A DNA stretch of 64,000 nt, from the NCBI RefSeq assembly GCF_007747655.1, contig NZ_CP036274.1, positions 1,116,001 through 1,180,000 on the forward strand. Reading direction: 5' to 3'. How positions within the stretch are numbered: position 1 is the first letter of the stretch; every line of letters begins with the position of its first letter. Made by a program: the position numbers and the translations under genes. The stretch comes from Anatilimnocola aggregata (GTDB lineage Bacteria; Planctomycetota; Planctomycetia; Pirellulales; Pirellulaceae). The notes below the pieces were generated by a model. That model had not been told where the DNA came from. It was given only the letters and a program-made list of their open reading frames with translations, and made no database searches. Of this stretch, positions 58,949 to 64,000 are shown one piece after another.

Positions 58949-61093
58949 TCAGGCGATCTTCGCTCCTGGCACTCGTTTCATGGCGATGTCGAGATAATCT
59001 CGATTCAGGTCGATGCCGATGCAGTGCCGGGCATTCTCGACACAGGCAACTGCAGTCGTTCCGCTGCCTACGAACGGATCGAGTACAGTTCCGCCTTCTG
59101 GGCAGCCTGCTCGAACACAATCGACGGCAACTTGCAGAGGCATCGGCGCTGGATGGTCTCCAGCGCCGGATGCCGGGCCAGCGGGCCATACAGAGCCACG
59201 GAGTTTGCCGAGAGGATGAAGCTCATATTCGGGTTTACGTGATTCAGACTTCCGGCGACGTGGCGAGGCTGAATAACCCCGTTCGCTTGTCTTGGACGAA
59301 TACGCTACCCGCAGACTGTCGGTGTCGAAGTAATAGTCGGTGGTCTTCGTAAACAGATATAGGTACTCGTGTGTCCTGATCGGACGGTCTTTGCAGCCAT
59401 CGACCGCCTGCTTTAGAAGGATGACCTCCGCCCGACCGATCCATCCGTCCTCTGCCAAAGCAACTGTAAGCCGGTGAGGAGCGAACATCAGGCTCTTGGG
59501 GTGAACAGGTCGATTGCGAGCCATCTGGAGGCGGGCTTCAGCGATGCCTGGGGTCCAATGTTTATCTCGACCGTGCGAGTTGAATGACCCAGTTCCGTAT
59601 GCATACGGGTCGCCAACGTTGATCCAGCAGGTTCCCTTATCGTGAAGCACCCGGCGAACTTCCCGAAAGACGTTTAGCAGATTTGATACCCAATCACCGA
59701 CGCTCGGTTCCAGTCCGATCTGTCCCTCGCAACCGTAATCACGAAGCAAGTAGTACGGCACACTGGTCACGCAACAGTCAATCGAGTCTGCTGGCAGGTT
59801 GCCGAGCACCTGCTTTGAGTCGCCACAGTGATACTCAACCTTAGGCCGGAAGCCATCGGGATGCGCTGCAATCCGCAACGGACGAGTGTGCGGCGGCGGA
59901 AGTGCAGGTTCAACTCCTGACGGCGGCAGGGGCGTGGCTTCTTCCTCTGGCGCAATCCAATCAATGAAAGGCTTCCCGACGTAACCACGCTCCCACACAA
60001 ACCAAGCACAATAGAGCATTCCGTTGCCGTTATCAGTTCGCCCCTCGTCGAACTGCACGGCCTTCCGAAAGATGTAGAGACACTTGAGCGGAAATTCTGG
60101 ATTGCTCAAGTGTTCAATTCGCTCGATTGAGGTCAGGCCGGTTAGCGGGAGCAACATCGCCACTTTGCATTTAGCAAGCGACAGCGCCCGCTCGATGAAC
60201 TCGGTCTTCTTTCCCCACGGCGGGTTGGTTGCGAAGTTCGTAATCTCCCGCTCCCCAAAATTTTGGGTAACGAAGTCGACAAACGAGTGAGTCAGAAAAT
60301 CCACGCCCTGAGTAATGTCAATTCCAAAGGCTTCGCAGCCAATCGCTTGAAGCCTTCCCACAATCCGTCCGTCTCCGCAGGCAGGCTCGACAGTCAGCCC
60401 GTGGAATGCCTCTCTAGCGAACAGGGAGTCAATGGCGTGAAGCGGTGTATAGTAGGCGTCGTTAGCCTTGCGGTTTGACTTGTCGCCGATGTTTGCCAAT
60501 GAGCGGGCTCGGGACACTTGCAAGTCTTCGTGACACTTCGACGGAACGACGCCACGAAATTCGGCGTAGGCTTCGGAGATCGTCAACTCTCCCGATTCGA
60601 CCTGGGGAATGAGATCGGGACGGGACGCCTGGATGGACTTTGCTTGCTCTACCAACCGAGGACAGCAATCGACCAGTTTTGCTGCAAATTCAGTTGCCTT
60701 GCCCTTCATGCCAGCGCATTCTTGCGCTCCCTTTTTGCCTCGGCCACTTGATTGCCGTTGTCGCTCCTTCGCCGCCACCGCCAACAAAGGCAGTGCTCGC
60801 AATGCGACAACGGCAAGTTGGCTCTTGGTCAGGTGGCGTCGATGCACATTCATGGAGATCACGTAATCGAGCGGCGAGCCCTTGCCATCCCAAGCCAAAA
60901 TTTTTGGCTCGATCTCCGCCGTCAAGCAGGCGAGGTAACGGCGGCGTCCATCGAGAATCTTGCCCTCGTGAAGGATGATCGGATGGTGTTGGCCGTTCGT
61001 CTTGATGTCTGCGGCGAGCGCATCGAGTTCGAGACCTTGGGCGAGGGGGAAAATGTCGGCTGCAGCGTGAGAGTCGTACTTGTTCAGGGTCAT
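58949..61093 (-). CDS. ParB-domain / NPPW methyltransferase / SVPY methyltransferase triple fusion
   Basis: 714 residues from the ATG at 61093 (AAGGAA ~10 nt upstream). Residues ~10-90: ParB/sulfiredoxin-like domain (HHPIILHEGKILDGRRRYLA) and a short HTH-like region. Residues ~210-385: a methyltransferase-like domain with YYTP, VEPACGDGRIVG (SAM-binding) and ATNPPWGKKTEF (290-293), the N6-adenine type. Residues ~415-714: a second methyltransferase with DCCVTSVPYYLLRDYG (S-V-P-Y at the usual SPPY) and VLDPFVGSGTTAVA near the C-terminus, the N4-cytosine/N6-adenine beta class. ParB-methylase fusions occur on phages and plasmids; two methylase domains in one chain is unusual. It is preceded by three dyads and four hairpins. 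Confidence 0.85.
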   Translation of the reverse strand: MTLNKYDSHAAADIFPLAQGLELDALAADIKTNGQHHPIILHEGKILDGRRRYLACLTAEIEPKILAWDGKGSPLDYVISMNVHRRHLTKSQLAVVALRALPLLAVAAKERQRQSSGRGKKGAQECAGMKGKATEFAAKLVDCCPRLVEQAKSIQASRPDLIPQVESGELTISEAYAEFRGVVPSKCHEDLQVSRARSLANIGDKSNRKANDAYYTPLHAIDSLFAREAFHGLTVEPACGDGRIVGRLQAIGCEAFGIDITQGVDFLTHSFVDFVTQNFGEREITNFATNPPWGKKTEFIERALSLAKCKVAMLLPLTGLTSIERIEHLSNPEFPLKCLYIFRKAVQFDEGRTDNGNGMLYCAWFVWERGYVGKPFIDWIAPEEEATPLPPSGVEPALPPPHTRPLRIAAHPDGFRPKVEYHCGDSKQVLGNLPADSIDCCVTSVPYYLLRDYGCEGQIGLEPSVGDWVSNLLNVFREVRRVLHDKGTCWINVGDPYAYGTGSFNSHGRDKHWTPGIAEARLQMARNRPVHPKSLMFAPHRLTVALAEDGWIGRAEVILLKQAVDGCKDRPIRTHEYLYLFTKTTDYYFDTDSLRVAYSSKTSERGYSASPRRRKSESRKPEYELHPLGKLRGSVWPAGPASGAGDHPAPMPLQVAVDCVRAGCPEGGTVLDPFVGSGTTAVACVENARHCIGIDLNRDYLDIAMKRVPGAKIA

Positions 61094-61154
61094 TCAAATT
61101 GGTTCCTTGGATCGATTTCTCTGGCCTGGACTGCCCAGGTTTTCTGAATTTCTT

Positions 61155-61164
61155 GACACCCGTC
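61155..61164 (-). promoter_or_regulatory. GACACCCGTC dyad, site 12 (upstream of the ParB-methylase fusion)
   Basis: Exact dyad 61 nt before the start codon, with hairpin CCTGG-ACTGC-CCAGG (61125-61139) between. Further copies with one edge change occur at 61223-61232 and 61355-61364. Confidence 0.6.
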
Positions 61165-61222
61165 GTAACTTGGAAAAATGGAAAGGAATCAACTTGGACC
61201 ACCCAAGTTTTCTGAATTCCTA

Positions 61223-61232
61223 CACACCCGTC
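61223..61232 (-). promoter_or_regulatory. CACACCCGTC dyad variant, site 13
   Basis: One-base edge variant inside the hairpin array, 21-38 nt from the hairpin at 61193-61207. It lies within the leader of the ParB-methylase fusion. Confidence 0.5.
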
Positions 61233-61354
61233 GATCTTGCTCGGTAAGCTGGGCAAAAGACCGATTTCGCCGAAATCTTGACTTGCTGATCATTCGTTGC
61301 TCCCGCTGAGGCCGGATTTCTTCGCCTGGACATCCCAGGTTTTCTGATTTCCTA

Positions 61355-61364
61355 CACGCCCGTC
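61355..61364 (-). promoter_or_regulatory. CACGCCCGTC dyad variant, site 14
   Basis: Edge variant 16 nt from hairpin CCTGG-ACATC-CCAGG (61325-61339), same spacing as at site 12. Farthest copy from the gene. Confidence 0.5.
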
Positions 61365-61543
61365 GGAGTTCTGGAAAAAATGGGAAGGAAGGACTTGGAC
61401 CTCCCAAGTTCGACTTGCCACCAACGTGAAGAAGGCTCATGCAAAATGAGCCAAGAAGGCCGAGGCTCAGCCTTGCCGACACCGAAAAGAAGGCGGTATC
61501 GAGAGTTAGGTCGTCGCTTTCGGAGCACGACCCATTAAGAGCC

Positions 61544-62587
61544 CTAGACCAATGAAGACTTCGGAAGCCGCTGCCGGGCCAGGGAGAGATAATAGGGAGA
61601 GAGTTCAATCCCGATGCCGTGGCGGTAGTTCTCCACGGCGGCAATCAGACTGGTCCCGATGCCGGCGAAGGGATCGAGAACTGTGCGGTCTGGAGGGCAT
61701 CCCAAGGTTACGCAGTGCCGTGCCAGTTCAATTGGCATCGGAGCCGGGTGCCCACCATCTTCGTGGCGCACAGGCGGCAAGCGCCAGACCGTGCCTTGGA
61801 TCGGAGCACGGTGCCGGGCCAGTCCCCAGTTCTGCTCATCTGCAAAATCGAGTCGTAATGAATCCACGTCAAAGTAATGCGGCACATTGAGAGCGAAAAC
61901 CAGCAGAGTTTCGTGTGTTGGAGAAAGCCTTCCTTCATACCGACGAGGTGCTGGGTTAGACTTTTCGACGATGATCTCGCCTCGCAGTTTCCAGCCTCGG
62001 CTGGTGAGTGCCAAAGCCAGTCGTTGCGGAACGAGCAACGACTGGCCATCACGAAACGTATCGCCGATGTTGATCCAGAGCGTGCCGGTTCGCCGCAGGG
62101 TGCGGCGAACCTCGTCGAAGACCTTCGCAAGTCTGGCGATGTACTGATCGACGCTTTGCTCCTGTCCGATCTGCTGGTCGGCGCAGACATCCATTTGCAA
62201 AAAATACGGCGGCGATGTTACGCAGCAATCCACAGAATCATCGTCCAACTTTCGCAGTTGCTGCTCGGCATCACCACAGAGCAGGGTCACTTGCGGCTGG
62301 AAGTCATCAGCGACATCGGCTCTTGGAATCTTCCTCCCTTGCCGTAGCTTTCCATCTAGCCCAACTCGCCGATTTAACTGGGGCAACGCCCCAGTTGAAA
62401 TAAGCTCCCCTACTCGCCGCCCAACACGTTTGTGATCGGCCTTGATCCAAGCAGGGAGCATCGAAGCAATCGCTCGATGCGATGTTGGCGAGTGAGGGTC
62501 GAGATAAGCAGCCCGGATCGTGGCATCGATCACGGCGTCTTGCTGGTCTTTCGAGGTGAGCGGGCACTCTTCGCATTGCGGCTTCAT
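61544..62587 (-). CDS. Site-specific DNA methyltransferase (N4-cytosine/N6-adenine, SPPY type)
   Basis: 347 residues. An N-terminal ~100-residue unknown region with CEECP leads to the beta-class methylase: TLLCGDAEQQLRKLDDDSVD, catalytic SPPY in CCVTSPPYFLQMD (125-128), LKVF-like VFDEVRRTLRRTGTLWINIG, and C-terminal TVLDPFAGIGTSLIAAVENY (SAM-binding). It is clearly homologous to the last third of the 714-aa fusion downstream: both have DSxDCCVTS.PY, a GQxxS-V block and GTxWIN.GD. This suggests one arose by duplication. No dyad precedes its start. No restriction nuclease is adjacent. Confidence 0.9.
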   Translation of the reverse strand: MKPQCEECPLTSKDQQDAVIDATIRAAYLDPHSPTSHRAIASMLPAWIKADHKRVGRRVGELISTGALPQLNRRVGLDGKLRQGRKIPRADVADDFQPQVTLLCGDAEQQLRKLDDDSVDCCVTSPPYFLQMDVCADQQIGQEQSVDQYIARLAKVFDEVRRTLRRTGTLWINIGDTFRDGQSLLVPQRLALALTSRGWKLRGEIIVEKSNPAPRRYEGRLSPTHETLLVFALNVPHYFDVDSLRLDFADEQNWGLARHRAPIQGTVWRLPPVRHEDGGHPAPMPIELARHCVTLGCPPDRTVLDPFAGIGTSLIAAVENYRHGIGIELSPYYLSLARQRLPKSSLV

Positions 62588-63136
62588 GGATCGTCCCTGA
62601 GTTGTTTTACTGCCGCTAATGATCGCAAATATCGTTGCCTGATGCGAGTAGGATCGCTGCCTGTGTGTTCACGGAATGGCATCGTCAGATTGCTGAAAAA
62701 TCAACCGATAACTGCGCTGCCGGCGTTCATTGCTCTTTTTCAAAAAATCGAGTGAAGCAAACCAAACCGACTTGGTGCAAAGCGTGGTCGGATCGAGCTA
62801 ATCAGTGCAGGTTTTTTAGGCGCTAAACAGACCGCAGAGACTGATATCAGATTTCAGGGACGAGGGCGGTAGCTTCGGAGCGTGCGGTCGACTTCCTGAA
62901 CCACAGTTCAGCCCCAAAACTGGCAGTGCCGCACGTCGACTAGAGCGGCGGGGCTGGTTCTATTGGCAAGGTGAATCCATGAAAGCGAGAATAGCCGTTT
63001 TGGTAGACTCCTGGGAATCTCTTTTGCCGGAACAAGTGATATCCGGTTTTCTAACTGCCATCAGTAGACTTTGACCATAGCAAGCCGTGATTGCGGTTTG
63101 TGGAATTCGATCACCCTACTTAAAGAGGTTTGACAG
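62588..63136. other. Gene-free stretch with a structured element
   Basis: No convincing ORF in 549 bp. The notable feature is the folded element at 62882-62933. Two ATATCAG/ATATCCG-like words (near 62843 and 63039) and an A/T-rich stretch before the 63137 gene (TTAAAGAGG RBS) are otherwise all I see. Confidence 0.5.
62882..62933. ncRNA. Candidate small structured RNA or folded leader element
   Basis: Outer stem GTGCGG/CCGCAC encloses a perfect hairpin CTGAAC-CACA-GTTCAG (62896-62911) and a short GCC/GGC stem, giving a three-way-junction-like fold. The gene that follows on the plus strand starts at 63137, over 200 nt later, so a free RNA or a minus-strand leader are both possible. No known class recognised. 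Confidence 0.35.
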
Positions 63137-63406
63137 ATGATCTGCAATATTGAGAAATGTAAAGATGCGATAGGCGATGCCGCAACGATCAAGAAGCTGG
63201 AAGACTTAAATGCTCTTGGCGAGCATTTCGGGCGCTACGTTGACAGGCGGATAGGTGAGGCGGCACGAAGGAAGGCGGGCTTAAGCCACTTGCCCGCTTT
63301 CGATCTCGCCGATAATCATGCAGTAGCCTACGCTGCCAAGGAGCAGAAATTCGACGAGTTTGTAACGCAGTTTCTAGCGTGGGCAGACAAGGAGTACGAA
63401 AACTAA
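63137..63406 (+). CDS. Hypothetical protein (89 aa)
   Basis: 89 residues beginning MICNIEKCKDAIGDAATIKK, mostly helical and charged (GEHFGRYVDRRIGEAARRKA), ending FVTQFLAWADKEYEN. GAGG lies 8 nt before the ATG. No named family. A rho-independent terminator follows at 63500, so it is a single-gene transcript. Codon use looks like its accessory neighbours. Confidence 0.6.
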   Translation: MICNIEKCKDAIGDAATIKKLEDLNALGEHFGRYVDRRIGEAARRKAGLSHLPAFDLADNHAVAYAAKEQKFDEFVTQFLAWADKEYEN

Positions 63407-63499
63407 ATCGCTTCGTGTTTTCTTCCTAAACAGTAACGACCACAACTTATCTTAGGTTCCTTCCAGCCATCAGTAGAATTGATGCCGTGCTGGTTTGGT

Positions 63500-63539
63500 C
63501 CGCCTTTGAGATATGGGCGTTAGGCGGTTTTCATATTTT
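63500..63539 (+). terminator. Rho-independent terminator after 63137-63406
   Basis: Stem CCGCCT/AGGCGG (63500-63505, 63522-63527) with a 16-nt loop, followed by TTTTCATATTTT. Confidence 0.7.
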
Positions 63540-63600
63540 CCACCAAGCATGGTCGTACGTTGTAAACGTGAACCGGCGCACGTTTGGAAGTTTGTTTTGG

Positions 63601-63631
63601 CCCAATCCCTTGGCATCGCCAAGGGATTGGG
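63601..63631. promoter_or_regulatory. 14-bp perfect hairpin in the leader of the last gene
   Basis: Arm CCCAATCCCTTGGC pairs perfectly with its complement across an ATC loop, 25 nt before the ATG at 63657. It is followed by GTTTCTGATTTG, a weak U-tract. This could be an attenuator or a terminator of upstream transcription; the gene's RBS (GTGAGGTGA) lies just past it. Confidence 0.65.
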
Positions 63632-63656
63632 GTTTCTGATTTGTGAGGTGATAAAG

Positions 63657-64000
63657 ATGTCTGATGAAAATACGCTAACTGTTGAACAGGTTGCCTTACT
63701 CGAAGCGATTCCCGGTTGGATAGAGTTCTGCGAGGAAGAAGACGAACAATGCGACCACGATGACGGCGATTCGTGTCACCTTTGCGAGCGGGACAACGAA
63801 GACAAGATGGATGCCGCCCACGCCGATGTGTGGAACGCTATTTCCTGCTTTGTTGGGATTGATGCAAATAGTGAGGTTGTCGCCAAGGAACTAGGCACCG
63901 AGGAAGCCGAGGTAACCAACGCCATAAAACCGCTAAAGGAATTGGCGGCGAAGGTGGATGCTTGGCAAATTGCCGTGGCGTTGGAGGGATGGCCGAGCGG
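63657..64000 (+). CDS. Partial hypothetical protein running off the right edge
   Basis: An open frame from the ATG at 63657 (GAGGTGA 6 nt upstream) to the window end: at least 114 residues, no stop reached. Acidic, with CEEEDEQCDHDDGDSCHLCE, a Cys/His cluster that could bind metal, then helical segments (VAKELGTEEAEVTNAIKPLK) reminiscent of a small winged-helix domain. No family recognised. Confidence 0.55.
   Translation, partial: MSDENTLTVEQVALLEAIPGWIEFCEEEDEQCDHDDGDSCHLCERDNEDKMDAAHADVWNAISCFVGIDANSEVVAKELGTEEAEVTNAIKPLKELAAKVDAWQIAVALEGWPS

Larger units (their letters stand above)
61125..61408. repeat. Imperfect duplicated array of hairpins and dyads
   Basis: An ~83-bp unit occurs at 61125-61207 and 61325-61408: hairpin CCTGG-N5-CCAGG, TTTTCTGA, dyad, a GGAAAAATGG-like stretch, hairpin CTTGG-N5-CCAAG. 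The 117 bp between hold a third dyad. The four stems read CCTGG/CCAGG, CTTGG/CCAAG, CCTGG/CCAGG and CTTGG/CCAAG; the second base pair changes from C-G to T-A on both sides while loops differ (ACTGC, ACCAC, ACATC, ACCTC). This covariation argues for conserved secondary structure. Confidence 0.7.

Noticed and set aside
60250-60270. A/T-core palindrome CCCAAAATTTTGGG in the methylase fusion, with similar words near 10079 and 60894
   Set aside because: Two are within coding sequence and spacing is not shared; no evidence of function.
1-64000. tRNA genes, rRNA genes, CRISPR arrays, IS elements
   Set aside because: Looked for T-loop/anticodon patterns, direct spaced repeats and transposase motifs; none found by eye. 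tRNAscan and an IS search would be decisive.

Overview
The window looks like planctomycete DNA. This is an inference from gene content, not a database match: small Cys-rich copper-type proteins, a fused quinol nitric oxide reductase (qNOR) beside a Tll0287-like haem protein, a Zn-ribbon/formylglycine-generating-enzyme fusion, several secreted esterases and a kelch protein. No rRNA, tRNA, CRISPR array or insertion sequence was recognised.

Layout. (1) 0-12.7 kb is an accessory, plasmid/ICE-like block, mostly on the minus strand. It holds small plasmid-type proteins, an ArdC antirestriction protein, a RuvB-like AAA+ ATPase, an HTH protein and a tyrosine recombinase. On the plus strand are three insertions: an HNH-like gene, a putative RiPP cassette (precursor, MvdD-type ATP-grasp ligase, membrane protein; 5.2-7.1 kb) and a NucS-like nuclease. 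(2) 12.8-32.3 kb is metabolic or stress cargo: phosphoesterase-like protein, FGE fusion, TspO, an AraC/RclC-like pair, response regulator, the norZ nitric-oxide operon, then a six-gene minus-strand operon (MFS, cupin, kelch, lactonase-like, DHFR-like, PHB-depolymerase-like). (3) 32.6-40.5 kb is a complete type I restriction-modification operon hsdM-hsdS-hsdR plus a YgjP-type metallopeptidase. (4) 40.6-53.7 kb carries mixed genes: transglutaminase-like protein, DUF2726/Zn-ribbon, DoxX, GYD, ferritin-like, RecD2 helicase, K+ channel, two esterases, isoprenylcysteine-methyltransferase-like, TfoX-like, and a His/Asn-repeat secreted protein. (5) 53.7-64 kb is accessory again: HEAGH peptidase, HNH-like, Dam-type methylase, a gene-free structured stretch, RHH protein, a giant ParB-methylase-methylase fusion, a second methyltransferase and a truncated gene at the right edge.

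The most striking signal is not a gene. A 10-bp dyad, GAC(G/A)CCCGTC on the plus strand, sits 31-46 nt before the start codons of eight minus-strand genes in block 1 and 61 nt before the ParB-methylase fusion at 61 kb. At many sites a short hairpin lies between dyad and start. The hairpins differ in sequence, and in the 61-kb array their stems change in a compensatory way. I read this as one regulon or leader-RNA family tying blocks 1 and 5 into one element. The other leading candidates for undescribed biology are the ATP-grasp cassette (5.2-7.1 kb) and the ~620-nt gene-free, hairpin-rich stretch at 57.0-57.67 kb.
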